Assembly: GCA_027943335.1 (NCBI GenBank)
Contig: BSBK01003253.1
Span: 717,501-781,500, forward strand
DNA: 64,000 bases
Origin: Chamaecyparis obtusa
Taxonomy: Eukaryota; Streptophyta; Pinopsida; Cupressales; Cupressaceae
Direction of reading: 5' to 3'
A program made the position numbers and the translations under genes. The notes beneath the pieces are model-generated. The model was not told where the DNA came from. It was given only the letters and a program-made list of their open reading frames with translations, and did no database searches. Below are positions 50,150 through 62,808 of the stretch, piece by piece; position 1 is the stretch's first letter, and every line of letters begins with the position of its first letter.

Positions 50150-52600
50150 ATAGTTATAGAGCTTGGAAACTGCTATGTCGCTAGGGTAGAGGAGAGTGAA
50201 AAATGGAATAATGATTTGATTAAAGGGAAAGAGGGGCCAAGATGTCAAATGAAGATTTAGTCAGCAACTAGGAATAATAATAAAACAAGGATTTCCACCT
50301 CAAACATGGAGGTTTGAATGAAAGCTCTTAAAAAACTGAAGAAAGGCCCTCCAATGAAGCAACAAGAAATGAGATTGTTTTAGAAGATGTTGGAAATGAG
50401 AGTTCTTTAGAAAATTTTGTGGAAAATCATGGAGGTGAAGATAAGAAAATACTTCAAGATGCTGTAGCAAATGAACAAGGTAAAACCCTAGAATACCATG
50501 TCCTTAATGATGTTGTTAAGTATATTGTAGAATACTAATCTAGAACCATGATTTTTTTCTTTTCAAGGGGAATACCTATAGAAAAAGGAGTTTTATAAAT
50601 GGGCAAAAATGAATTAGAAAAATAGGCGATGTGTAATTGAAACTATAAGAGGCTTGGCTAAGGATTACGTCTGTTGCATGCTTTAAAATGTTGACCATGC
50701 ACAAATAGTCCTACAGTATGGTACATCGATCATATCTGGTCAAGTATGTTATATTAAAGCCTATACCTTTGATTTCCATCTAGATGGTCCCTCCTGCTCA
50801 TGCTACGCTATGTGGTTAGAATTGCCTTATTTAAAGTTATCCTTTAGACAATCTCTCTTAAGAATCTTATAGTAGAACTTGGTATAATGTTATGGTGTAA
50901 ACAATTTTAATGATAAGTTTTATAGTGTATGAGTCGAGCTGGGAGTTTGTGTGTAAGTAGATTTGAATAAGTCACTACTAGCGAGTATTAAGAATTTTCA
51001 TCTAACTTTTGAGATAGATCATCCCATACTCTATTTAAACAAGGTAAATGCATTTTTCTTTTGTCGGAAAGAAGACCATCTCATTTGGGACTATCCTACT
51101 GGGAAGAACAATTCTCTTCATGCCCAGTCCCCTCCTATGCTTGTTAACAAGGATGTTAAAAGCCCAGTCCTCCTTTATCAATTTCTAATTTTAAAACTAT
51201 TTTATGTCTCCATCTCAAGATAATCAGGTTTGCCTTCTTCTTCTGATCTTTCTCCACCCTTGGAAATACCTAACAAGAATGCCCCTACATTTAAAGATAT
51301 AGTTATAATAGAAAGATGGAAGATTGTGAGAAAGAGGAAGGAACCTCCTCCTATTTCTAGCTAATGTTGTCCCTCTCATAATCCTTACCCACTCCCCTCC
51401 CCAAGTCCTTTAGACTATCTTGACATGAAATCTCTTTCACCCACTATTATATCCCATTGGAGATATTGATTCCTGACATCAATGTGTGAAAGATAAAATT
51501 CACATTCCTTGAAAGGTTGTATGAACTATTGAATTAGGACCTTACTATTCCTCTGTCAAATAATTTTGGAGCTCTACCTGAGGAAGATGACAATACTATT
51601 GTTGGTTCATTATGAATTACAAAATATTAACATGGAATGTGAGAGGGTTATCTGTCCCTTAATGAAAGTTTATAGTAAAAGAAACTTATTTAAATGGAAG
51701 CTAGTTGTTTTTTTCCTTCAAGAAGTTAATTTGAGTAATGGATGCCTTGACCTTTTTTTTTTTAATTTATGAAATGAAACTACTTTCTTTCATACTTTAC
51801 ATAGAGATGGGAGTGGTGGGGCTATTATTGGTCTATCTCTATGGATCGTTAAATGTGTCATTATAAGGATAAGGATCCTTCACACAATTGTGTCTAGACT
51901 CTTTCTATTATAAATAGATAATTCATTAGTTTTTTCTCTATTCTTGCTCCGAACAAGCCAAAAAGTAGATCTATTCTAAATGGGATTGGATGGCTAAAAC
52001 TCTACCTAATGTTAATTGGGTGTTGGGGGAAGATTTTAATATGGTAGAGCATTATGAAGATCGTAGTTGGTACAATTACTTCAAACTTTGGAGTAAGTAA
52101 TTTGAAGTGGATTCACCATCAAAATTTATTAGGAGTAGTTGACCCCATCTTCAATAAATTTTCAAGAAATACTAGCAATTAGCTTACTTGATCTAATTGT
52201 AGATTTGGGAATGAGAGAAAGATGAGTAGATTGGATAGACTTTATCTATCTTATAATCTCTATTTGGTTAAATATTCTTCACCTGAGTTTTTGTGCTAGT
52301 TGATTATTCTACCACCCATTCTAATATTTCCTAATTTCAACACTATTTCCACAGCTCATAAGTTAGATATTCCTTCTCATCTCTCCTATAAACTTAGGAC
52401 TTCCCATTTAATTTTTTTTTGAATGAGTTATTGCATTGATTGGAATTTGGAATTCTGTACCTAAACCTCAAGAAGGAGACTCTTGGATTGAGTGATGGTA
52501 TCTTGCTTTGAACCAATGTGTTGGTTTCCTACAATATTTTTCTCGTAGAATGATGTGGAGAAGAAAATACATAGAAAAATATGTTTAGGGGAAGCTTGAA
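50150..52600 (+). pseudogene. Old LINE relic (ORF1 plus endonuclease region)
   Basis: On the plus strand, in several frames: RCVIETIRGLAKDYVCC and WLELPYLKLSFRQSL (ORF1 DUF4283-like, 50.6-50.85 kb). A worn knuckle VNAFFFCRKEDHLIWDYP at 51.05-51.10 kb matches CFLCHKEGHLMKDCP of the other LINE. Then YKILTWNVRGLSVP at about 51.61 kb, GEDFNMVEHYEDRSW at about 52.03 kb and KMSRLDRLYLSYN at about 52.22 kb (the GDFN and RLD endonuclease blocks). No reverse transcriptase follows. Many stops and shifts show it is older than the LINE at 41-47 kb. Confidence 0.75.
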
Positions 52601-54970
52601 CATGCTAGGAAATAATTAAATACCGATCCTAGTGTATTGCATAAAAATGTAATAAAGGAATAAAATTAAACAACTAAGCTCATTCCTATGTATATTCATG
52701 CAAACCTCATAAAATAGGGAGAAATAAACATGTAAATATGATGAATAAAACTAAGAAACTAGCTTAATAATCTACTCAACATAAAACAAATGCAAACCTC
52801 CCGATATGAAAAATGTTTGATGTTGTTATGGTTGGTATGTGGTTGCTCACACATCCAACAACATGACAATGTATGAAAAAGGATTATACAATGAGGAAGA
52901 GGGCTCTCAATTTATAAGAATTTGAAGGAAATGGACAGTTGAGATTGAGATTTGGATGGAGAGTTAATATTGCATAGGATTGACGAAGTGGCCATGAGGT
53001 GGAGGCCAATTAGATGCCATGTGGATTACGGTTTTGACCATTCAAAGGGGGAAAGATTCTCATGCATGTGTGATAAACCTTTGAAAGTGACATGTCCATG
53101 ACAATGTGTAATGGTGTGTAAGAGCCACATGTGACTTGGGTTTGCTAATCCCTTGATTAGGATTATGCAAATGATTAGAGATTAATTAGTAGAAAAGTGG
53201 GTTGGCTTGGGTTAGGAGGATGGGTTAGGTCAGGGAAGTGAGGTTAGGTGAGGGTTAAAGTTAGGAGCCATGTGCTCAAATAGAATTAAATGTAATATTG
53301 AATTCTAAGTAGGATAAGAGGATATTAATTAAGTAAACTAGGTCATTGTATCATCTTAAAATGGAATAACTTCCATTTTGATAAGTTTAGCACCCTCTGT
53401 TAGTACATTTATCATGATAGACTTGCATTTAGGATGCATTATGCACTTGATTTCTTCATTCTAGGTGAAATTAGGGTAAGGATCCCAAGGATTCTCCTTA
53501 ATTTCCCTCTTCCATGGCTCTATTTTCTAGGTAGTACTTAGAAATAGGTCCTCCTAGCCTTCATCACAAGATTTTATGCATCTCCCTGGCATCCTATCCC
53601 ATCCTAACATCATTTCTAGGTCTCTGGGCATCCCCGAGACCTCCTGTCCCGATTCTGATTGGATTTGGGCCCACTGGGTCAAATTCAAGGTCGACCCTAA
53701 CCTAGGTCAGAGTCAAGCTCATCCCTGACCTAGGTCAGAGATGAGGTCATCTTTGACCTCCTCCAAAATCTATGCCCCTATTTCAAATTTGGTCTTGACA
53801 GGCCCTGAAATCAATGTCGGGCCCTCGAATCTAAGTGTGAAAAGGTTTTAATTCAAAATTCATTTAATTATTTTTGGGCCTCCTTAGTTGGTTACTGTGA
53901 TTGGACCTTAATTCAAGGTGAAATTTGAATTATGGGTCCTCACATTGCTCTAGGAGCCTCACCTTGAAACCTCTATATAAAGACTCTCATTTGCATTCAT
54001 TTTCACCAAGCAATTTCATGATCAAGTGCTCTCAAGGAGACAATTTCATGAACAAGGAGATTCAAGCAAGAAAGGAATGGTGAAGTGAAGATGCAAGATT
54101 GCAAGAGGATGATATAGAAGATCAAGCCATTGTTGATATCAAGCATCTTGGTGAACACATACTTGAAGCAAGAGAGATCCTTTCTTCCTTGATCCATCAT
54201 TATCAACTTTCAAGCATTCAAAGATACAATCATGGAGTAGCAATTACGAATTGTGATTTTGGTAGAAGTACTTTAGCCTTGGGGGCTTGGTATGCTTTTC
54301 TATCTTATCCAAATCTATGCATTGTTGTTTCATGCATATTCATGCTAGGGTTTTGATCTAGAGGATTAGATCTTGGCATTACACTTTCAATACATACACA
54401 CACATTCTATTTCAATCATCTCTTCGTGAAGGTGGAGATCACCAAAATGGGGGTTTGACTAAGGAAAAACCCTATATAGCCACCCCAAAAACTCCCTTTT
54501 TCAGATATCTACAGTCATTGTTTTAAGAATTAAAGGACAGATCTGAGTACCCTTTTTGTCGAACTTCCAAGATCTGCGAACAAATTCAGAATCAACCTTT
54601 AGAATAAAAATGTAGCCTTTGACCTTTTATGAGGGTTAAAGACTACTTGCTACCAGAAAGATGAAATTTTTTTGGGTTTTCTCTGTCTCGGCTTCCTGAT
54701 CCCAGATCTGGTTGCCGAATCTTTCGAAACTCTGCATAGGCTTCAGAAAATAGGTATTTCTAAATCTATTTCATGATGAGGTATGTATCTTGACCTAATT
54801 AATTTTTAAGTATTTCCAAATTTACTTATGCTATTCCAATTCAAGACAAACATATTACAAATGAATAGTGTTGAATGTTAGGTGCATTGCTAAGGCTCCA
54901 ATTTTAACCTATTCATTTTGGTAAAACTATTTACGACAACTCTTTCTTTTATGGTGTTATATTTACATCT
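52601..54970 (+). repeat. Gypsy LTR-like region, no gene
   Basis: A GGCTTGGGTTAGGAGGAT phrase and a following TTAGG-rich run (53205-53270) match the LTR of the nested element at about 5970 and 14390, so a related LTR module is present. A TATA box (53974-53980) followed by pyrimidine- and CAA-rich leader suggests a plus-strand promoter driving the gypsy relic to the right. LTR limits, partner LTR and primer site were not found. Confidence 0.45.
53974..53980 (+). promoter_or_regulatory. TATA box of gypsy-type LTR
   Basis: CTCTATATAAAG lies in a GC-richer context, about 30 bases before CATTCATTTTCACC, a plausible transcript start. Upstream of the gypsy relic on the same strand. Confidence 0.45.
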
Positions 54971-54973
54971 TGT

Positions 54974-56801
54974 ATGCCTATAAGATTAAATTTCTTGCAT
55001 TTCCATATTTCTTGCATTTATATTTCAAAAATACAAAAAAAAATTGCAAAAGAAGATAGATTCCCTAATGAGGTACATGGTAGTGAGGATGAAAATGGTT
55101 CGAATACGATCTCCATGGATCCTATTCCTATTTCACCCTCCTCCACAACCTCTCTAATTGACCTTTACCATAGGGTGTGTGGATGGTTACCTTCATGTCC
55201 CACTATTTGTAACATTGATAAACCTAAGATGATATATCCTACACTTTTGATGACGGTAAAAGGATGTCCTCGTATAACAATTAAGAGTAAACCTAGAGAT
55301 CCTTTGGATTTCTTTGATAACAATGATTTTGTTTCACATGCTTATCGCACACGGAATAACCCTCAACCTACTGTTCCAGTTTCTTTACCTCCTTCTCAAC
55401 CTATGCTTCCTCAAGCACCTAGGTATCCATCTACCTTTAAGGATTATAACTTAGTTGACCAATTACATGCTACTCCTACTAAGATATCTTTGTGGGAATT
55501 ACTTCAAACCTCCCCGATATATCATGAGGCACTGCAAAAAGATTTATTACTCTTCCTACTTTGCCTCCTAATCAAGAGAACATTCATTCTATTTTGGATT
55601 GTATGCATACTATGCCTTTTGTACCTCCAATTGTGTTTTCTGATAATGATTTACCTTCTTTAGAGGTGTAGAATCAATATGATACTCTTATGGTGGCTAT
55701 CTCTATTAATTAGAGTATCATTCGAAGAACCTTAATTGATAATGGATCTGGACTTAATGTCTGTAGCATGGATATGCTCAAGGAAATTAAGGCTGATCTT
55801 ACTACTATTCAACCTGATAATGTTCATGTTCCTATACGTGGATTTGACAATATTGCGAAGAGAACTTTGGGCATTATTACCTCACCTATTAAAGTTGGTC
55901 CAATTATTCTAAATACTCCTATTCATGTTATGCCTGGACCTCTTAGTTATAACCTTCTTTTAGGAAGACCTTTGTTACATACTATACATGCAGTTCCTTC
56001 TACTCTTCATCACAAGGTTACGTTCATCTATAACAACTTAATGTATACATTACATAAGGACGATGCCCCAAATCCTTGCTTAAATGCAGAATATGCCAAA
56101 ATCTCTGAACCTCTTCAACATAGTAAAGAGATTGAAAAACAACCAGAGATACAACAATCTGAGATAAAACAACCTAAGATTCAACAACAAGGAGCTCCAT
56201 CTTCTTCTTCTTTGACTGAGGATGATTGGGGGACATTGGATTTTAATCCCATTTTTATTGGCGAATACAAGGTCTCTGATTTGGAATTTATGAAGCAACA
56301 AAATGAATTTGAGAAAAAAGTTTTTATTTCTTCTCCTCTTTCCGAAGAATTAAAAATTAATTTTGTTTCCACTTCGATTAATGAAACGATTGAAACTATA
56401 AAGCTTGATTGTTTTGACATCGTGACATATGCCGCTCCTTGGACTCCTTCTGAGTACAATGAAAGAGATGAACAAAACCATCTTTACCCACATTATATTT
56501 TACAGCGCTGGATACAATGAAAGAGATGAACAAAACCATCTTTGTAAAGGTCGGCATTGCTACTTGGTGAGGACTGAGAAGATGATTCAATATGCTCTAG
56601 ACAATGCCAGATCTACAAAAACCCTATAGATACACAAATATTGGTGTATTAGCACTAGTTGGGATTAAGGAATGCTATTTCTTACAGATTAGAGAAGCTT
56701 TGGGAAAATCTGAGATAGAAAGGAAAGACAATAATATTTATGTCAAATCATCTGGTAATGACTATGAGATTGATCCTTCCTCATTGGCTATTTTTTTTTA
56801 G
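54974..56801 (+). pseudogene. Ty3/gypsy Gag C-terminus and protease relic
   Basis: The first part (55.07-55.55 kb) has a Pro/Ser spacer and FKDYNLVDQLHATPTKISLW ... LLQTSPIYHEAL, the conserved stretch before the protease in plant gypsy polyproteins. After a frame change near 55.54 kb come RRTLIDNGSGLNVCSMDML (aspartic protease site D-N-G-S) and SYNLLLGRPLLHTIHAVPST ... HHKVTFIYNN (55.77-56.05 kb). A Gln/Glu-rich spacer and DDWGTLDFNPIFIGEYKVS follow. A 58-bp tandem duplication (56455 and 56513) breaks the frame at TPSEYNERDEQNH. No reverse transcriptase is present. Confidence 0.8.
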
Positions 56802-57641
56802 TTATGGATTAGTCTCTCCACAAAGTAGGGTTAAGTAAGGGGTAGTTTAAGACCTGGGTGGTGTAACGTTCAAAACAAGTGTCTCTCTTAGAACAAGATC
56901 TAAATTTATGATTGGTTATTTAAATTGTTTATCAACAAGGTCATGTTATGTTTGAAAAATGGAGAGATCTAGAGGAAGATATAGCAATAGAAAAAGGTAG
57001 GTATAGAAGGGGAAAGTGAGATAGACAAAGAGGTAAGAAGATAGCGATAGAGAGGAAGAGAGTGCTAGAGATGGAAAGGTGATGCAGGAGCATCCTAGGA
57101 TTCTTGGCAATCCTGTATCAACCAAAAAAATATGTTCGTCTTTAAAGGTAGATTGTTAGTTTTGATCTTGGTTTGGTGGAATTCTTGTTCAGTTTAGGAG
57201 AATGGTTGCTCGGTTTCTATGGTTACCGGGGTGCTTGGTCTTTGGAGAACGCTCAGTAACTGAAGGCATCAGTTTCCTGGTGCTCAGTGATAACCTGTGT
57301 TGCTTGGTCATGCTTAGCGTGGTCAGTTGACTGGCACTCGGTTATTTCTTCTGTTGCTTGGTGTTCTTGCTTACCGACTAAAGTTGTTTGGATAAATCGG
57401 CTTGGCCGACTGGTGCATTTAATTTGGGTCACACTCCTCATGTTATGGATTGCCCATTGGATGTGTGGGGACCTAGATTTGGCATGTTGCACTCTTCTAT
57501 GGGGATCTGATGACCGTTGGGGCCATCTTGGAGAGTTTATTCATTTTGTAAGGCTATTTGAGAGCCAACTGATGTTTTAACATTTAATATTTGGTTGGGT
57601 GGGTTAATTGTTTCATCAACTGACTTGTGGCTGGGATTCAG

Positions 57642-57649
57642 TATTTATA
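57642..57649 (+). promoter_or_regulatory. TATA-like box in 5' LTR
   Basis: TATTTATA, conserved in the 3' LTR copy at 60651. It lies about 290 bp upstream of the AATAAA, so R would start near 57.67 kb. Confidence 0.55.
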
Positions 57650-57931
57650 GGATGTTTGGATAGATGTTGAGGATCATCATCAGGAAGTTAGAGATTTAGT
57701 AGCTTGCAAGCTTAGGATAGGAAGATTGCTTGGAAGTTTGAGGACAAGTTTAGATCTTTCTTGGGTACCTAAAAGTGTGTTGCATGTTGCAAACCTAGGC
57801 TAGCTGAATGCTGATGTTGTGGAAAATATTTGGATCCTACGAGATCTTGTAGACTGTTACTTGCTTTGTAATTTGCCGTAACCGGGAAGGCCTTACAACC
57901 CAGCACATTGCATGTAATCAGTGATTTGATA

Positions 57932-57937
57932 AATAAA
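57932..57937 (+). terminator. Polyadenylation signal in 5' LTR copy
   Basis: AATAAA followed about 20 bases on by a T/G-rich stretch (TTGTGTTGTTG). The same signal in the 3' LTR (60944-60949) would be the working one. Confidence 0.55.
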
Positions 57938-58051
57938 GACTTATGTTCTATATCAGATCTTGTGTTGTTGTTGTGTATTTTCATTGTGTATTGGTTTGGT
58001 TGCAAGGTCATTCTGTCCTTAATTAGATTCACCAACCTTGACTGCATTAAG

Positions 58052-58063
58052 TGGTATCAGAGC
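58052..58063 (+). other. Primer-binding site of the gag-protease element
   Basis: TGGTATCAGAGC, exact match to the usual initiator-Met tRNA site. Confidence 0.92.
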
Positions 58064-58141
58064 GAAGTTTTTTCCTGTTTGAGCAAAGTATGTTCCTGTT
58101 GGAGTCGAGTGGATCTTGTGTATCTAGATCTCTATTGGAAG

Positions 58142-60045
58142 ATGCCTCCAAGGACAAACTGTGAGATCTCAGAGGAAGAAGCTACTGGAGAGTTCAGTCT
58201 TGATGCTTTTAGGGCTTTGTAGAAACAAGTGCAAGACCTACAAGAGGAATTGAGAAAGAAGAAGCCTACCTTGAAAGGGGATAATGATGATGAATATGAG
58301 GAAGATCATTTTGAAGAAGTTGTAGAAGAAGCTAGAGATCCTGAGGAGAATAGAATCCTGAAAGCTATATCTAAAATTGGAAAAAGACCTAAGATTGAAG
58401 TTTCTATATTTGCTACAAGCCTTAGGCCTGAAGAATTGATTGATTGGATCAATGAGATTGATGAATACTTTGAGTATGAAGAAATAGAAGATCTTGATAG
58501 AGTTAGATTTGCAAAGACTAAGTTGAAGGTTCATGCAAATATTTGGTGGAGAGAAGTTCAGTTGGGAAGTGGTAGAAGAGGAAAAGAAAAGATCACTAAG
58601 TGGAACTGAATGGTTGACAAGTTGAAGAAGCAATTCATTCCGATGGATTATGAATTGGAAATGTTGAAGAAGATGCAAGCTTTGAAGCAGACAAACAAAT
58701 TAGTACAGGAGTATACCAAGGAGTTTTATAGAATCTTGATTAGGACTCGTCATTTTGAAGCTGATAAAGAGAAGGTTGCTAGGTATGTCTATGGTTTGAG
58801 ACCTAGTATTCAAGAAGAATTACTTATTGTTCAGATGACAACAATAGGGGATGCTTATCAGATGGCATTGAAGATTGAAGAGAAGCTTAATAAGAAGTTT
58901 GAAGGTAGATAGAATAATAGGAACCAAGGTGGTAAAACTGGCGAGACAATTGTTGAAGGTAATGTGCTAGAAAACCCTAATCCTGATGTTGGATCTAGCA
59001 ATGGTCAAGTTACTAAGAATGCTAGACAGAGAGGAAGGTGGAAGAATGAGTTCACTGGTACTTGTTATAACTGTGGTGAAGCTGGTCATAGAAGTTAGCA
59101 ATGTCCTAAGAAATGAGTTGCATTAGTTGTTGAAGAAGACACTAAGAATCTTCTTGAGAAAGGTGAATGTATTGTCACCAAAGGTTTAGCTGCATGTGTC
59201 TCTGAACTGGTGCAAAGAAGAAATTTTTTCAGAACCAGATGTAAGTGCAAAAACAAGGTATGTAATGTCCTAGTTGATGGTGGCAGTTCTTAGAACTTTG
59301 TTTTAGAAGAGATGGTTAGTAAATTGAATTTGGAAAGGAAAAAACATCCTAATCCTTATCAAATTAGTTAGATACACAATGTTTCTAAGGTTAGAGTTGA
59401 AGAAAAATGCTTGGTTAATTTCCAGATTGGATCTTACCAGGATGAGATATTGTGCGATGTGTTACCTATGGATGTCTGTCATCTGTTGCTCAGTAGACCT
59501 TGGCAGTTTGATAAGAATGTATTGTTTGATGGTCATGCTAACACTTATGTGGTTAGGCATGAAGGAGCTCGGCATAAGCTGATACCTTTACAAGAGGCTG
59601 AGATTAAGAGATGTGGAGTTATTAGGTGTTGTCCATGTGACGATGACAAACCTCAAGAGCGAAAGGTTGAGGAACCTGTTTCTATAAAATCTAGTTTGAA
59701 GGAGAAGGAGAATGATATATCTAAAGAGTTTGTTGAGATTAAGAGGCAGATGGTCTTTCTGACAAAGATAGTACAATAGATGATGACATTTATGATGTAG
59801 AGAGATGCAGATGATACTAAATTGATTGAGGAGGATGAACCTTACCGAGGCACTGATGTGGTCGGTAGTGGTCTGAGTCGGTTGCTATCAGTTACAGACT
59901 GGAAAGATAAGAAAAATGGAAAGCAGAAGAACTTACTGTGAAAGACAGAGGATGAAGTGAAGACTACTTAGGATGAAGGGAAAGATGAGATATGGGTTAA
60001 GAAGAGATTCGGCATACCTGTTCTGATTCCCTTGAGGTGTTCTTG
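58142..60045 (+). pseudogene. Gag-protease polyprotein with multiple in-frame stops
   Basis: One frame from ATG at 58142 (MPPRTNCEISEEEATGEF) with no frameshift. An acidic coiled-coil-like start is followed by the retrotransposon gag domain (RPEELIDWINEIDEYFEYEE ... VRFAKTKLKVHANIWW ... MDYELEMLKKMQALKQ ... YTKEFYRILIRTRHFE). Then come the knuckle CYNCGEAGHRS*QC (59.06-59.10 kb) and the protease-like VLVDGGSS*NFV (59.27-59.30 kb), with LLSRPWQFDKNVLFDGHANT after it. Stops at 58220 (TAG), 58607 (TGA), 58910 (TAG) and later ones inside the knuckle and protease all fit CAG/CGA/TGG transitions. No pol follows. Confidence 0.87.
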
Positions 60046-60082
60046 ATTTCCTTATCAGAAAATATTTCTTACTTGGGGTGTC

Positions 60083-61059
60083 TGATGCAGGAGCATCCTA
60101 GGATTCTTGGCAATCCTGTATCGACCAAAAAAATATGTTTGTCTTTGAAGGTCTAGATTGTTAGTTTTGATCTTGGTTTGGTGGAATTCTTGTTTGGTTC
60201 GGGAGACTAGTTGCTCGGTTTATGTGGTTTCCAGGGCACTCGGTCTCTGGAGGACGCTTGGTAACTGAAGGCATCAGTTTCCTGGTGCTCAGTGATAACT
60301 GTGTTGCTTGGTCATGCTTAGCATGGTCGGTTGACCTGGCGCTTAGTTATTTCTTCTGTTGCTCATTGTTATTGCTTACCGACTCAAGTTGTTTGGATAA
60401 ATCGACTTGGCTGACTGGTGCATTTAATTTGGGGTCACACTTCTCGTGTTATGGATTGAGCGTTTGGGACGTGTGGGGACCTAGATTTGGTGTGTTGCAC
60501 TCTTCTATGTGGATCTGATGACCGTTGGGGCCATCTTGGAGAGTTTATTCATTTTGTAAGGCTATTTGAGGGTCGACTGATGTTTTAAACATTTAATATT
60601 TGTTTGGGTGGGTTAATTGTTTCATCAGCCAACTTGTGGCTAGGATTCAGTATTTATAGGATATTTGGATAGATGTTGAGGGATCATCATCAGGAAGTTA
60701 GAGAGTTAGTAGCCTACGAGCTTAGGACAGGAAGATTGCTTTGAAGTTTGAGTACAAGTTTAGATCTTTCCTGGGTGCCTACCAGTGTGTTGCATGTTGC
60801 AAACCTAGGCTAGCTAAATGTTGATGTTGTGGGAAAAGATTTGGGATCCTACAATATCTTGTAGACTGTTACTTGCTTTGTAATTGGTCGTAACCAGGAA
60901 GGCCTTACAGCCTGACACATTGCATGTAATTAGTGATTTGATGAATAAAGACTTGTGTTCTATATCTAATCTTGTGTTGTTGTTGTGTATTTCTGCTGCG
61001 TATTGTTTGGCTTCAAGGTCAACCCATCCTTAATTGGATTCACCAACCTCGACTGCATT
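60083..61059 (+). repeat. 3' LTR of the gag-protease element
   Basis: The partner of 57080-58048 with scattered substitutions and small indels. Equivalent TATA-like (60651-60658) and AATAAA (60944-60949) signals are kept; the latter would end the transcript. Confidence 0.88.
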
Positions 61060-61064
61060 AAAGG

Positions 61065-61618
61065 GATATATAATTTAAACTAATTTTAAATTACATCTAA
61101 TAACTTATTCCACCTATCCATAAAAGAAAATGAAAAAAATCTCTTCAAATATTACCAATACTTTAATCTCTCTATCCATAAAAATTTTTGCACATAAAAA
61201 TTAATAAATTTGGGTTGTCAAGTGTGGGTACGTTTAACACATCAAATAGAGCACAATAAAAAATAAATGAAAGTTATGATACTTTACAAAAGCACGATAA
61301 AAGTAAATATAGTCTAATAAAATTAGAAAAAGCAAGTTGTTCTACGAAGCAAATAATGCAGTCACTGTGAAAATGGTGGAGAAAGGAAGAAATGCAAACA
61401 TAAAAGAATGGGAAAAAATAACCGATAACGACAAAGAAAATTTAATAAGACATTTCAAATAGTTGTGCATATTTATTTGGGGAGCATGAAAGATTGTGTA
61501 AAAATGGAATGAGAAATAATTCAATGGCTGTAGAAGTCTAAAAGGTCGTCCATAGCTCTCAAGAATTGTGGACCATTGATTTTTGACATCAAGGGAATAG
61601 ATAAAGAGGGGGAGCAAT
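61065..61618. other. AT-rich spacer, no gene
   Basis: Continues the flank interrupted at 57075 by the LTR element. No recognisable feature before the GA repeats. Confidence 0.55.
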
Positions 61619-61645
61619 AGAGAGAGAGAGAGAGAGAGAGAAGAG

Positions 61646-61701
<56 letters not shown>

Positions 61702-61938
61702 GGAGACAAATCAAGGGAGATAGCTCAATATACATAAACAAAATCTTTTATTGGAAAATACAAAAAATACCTAACTTTCATCTATGTTATTGTATTTCTA
61801 TTTGTTTGACCAAAAATTTAAGGTGTTCAAAATTTTGGGCCATGAAAGCATTTTAATATTCTTTTGCAATTGGGGGAGCATCGTTAGTACAGAGAAAGAG
61901 AGAGAGAGAGAGAGAGAGAAGAGAGAGAGAAGAGAGAG

Positions 61939-62005
<67 letters not shown>

Positions 62006-62206
62006 AGAGATGGAGAAAGGGAGACAAATCAAGGGAGATAGCTCAATATACATAAACAAAATCTTTAATTGGAAAATACAAAAAATACCTAACTTTCATC
62101 TATGTTATTGTATTTCTATTTGTTTGACCAAAAAATTTAAGGTGTTCAAAATTTTGGGCCATGAAAGCATTTTAATATTCTTTTGCATTGGGGGGAGCAT
62201 CGTAGT

Positions 62207-62249
<43 letters not shown>

Positions 62250-62268
62250 GAGGAGAGAGAGAGAGAGA

Positions 62269-62305
<37 letters not shown>

Positions 62306-62495
62306 AGAAAGGGAGACAAATCAAGGGAGATAGCTCAATATACATAAACAAAATCTTTAATTGGAAAATACAAAAAATACCTAACTTTCATCTATGTTAT
62401 TGTATTTCTATTTGTTTGACCAAAAATTTAAGGTGTTCAAAATTTTGGGCCATGAAAGCATTTTAATATTCTTTTGCAATTGGGGAGCATCGTAG

Positions 62496-62527
<32 letters not shown>

Positions 62528-62735
62528 TTGAAAAATAGAGATGGAGAAAGGGAGACAAATCAAGGGAGATAGCTCAATATACATAAACAAAATCTTTAAT
62601 TGGAAATACAAAAAATACCTAACTTTCATCTATGTTATTGTATTTCTATTTGTTTGACCAAAAATTTAAGGTGTTCAAAATGTTGGGCCATGAAAGCATT
62701 TTAATATTCTTTTGCAATTGGGGGGCATCGTAGTA

Positions 62736-62806
<71 letters not shown>

Positions 62807-62808
62807 CT
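61619..62808. repeat. Higher-order satellite: (GA)n alternating with a ~190-bp body, four copies
   Basis: The body begins GAGACAAATCAAGGGAGATA at 61703, 62021, 62313 and 62552 and ends near GCATCGTAGTAC. Bodies are nearly identical; the length differences between units (318, 292, 239 bp) come from the GA runs between them. The array starts and ends in GA runs. Confidence 0.92.

Larger units (their letters stand above)
57080..58048 (+). repeat. 5' LTR of the gag-protease element
   Basis: Contains a TATA-like TATTTATA at 57642-57649 and an AATAAA at 57932-57937, a normal U3-R-U5 layout. The primer site begins three bases after the end. A non-CA 3' edge (CATT) is implied by the AAAGG duplication; an edge at CATTAA is the alternative. 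Confidence 0.88.
57080..61059 (+). mobile_element. Non-autonomous gag-protease LTR retrotransposon
   Basis: LTRs of about 970 bp (57080-58048, 60083-61059) both start TGATGCAGGAGCATCC and end CTGCATT. They are flanked by AAAGG (57075-57079 and 61060-61064). An exact initiator-Met primer site follows the left LTR. The 2.0-kb interior encodes gag, a zinc knuckle and a protease-like region only; there is no reverse transcriptase or integrase. LTR divergence is modest, so it moved more recently than the copia element. It probably relied on a related gypsy element for its enzymes. Confidence 0.9.

Noticed and set aside
53205..53270. Solo LTR of the same family as the nested element
   Set aside because: Only a short G-rich module matches; the flanking sequence does not align by eye, so identity of family is not supported.
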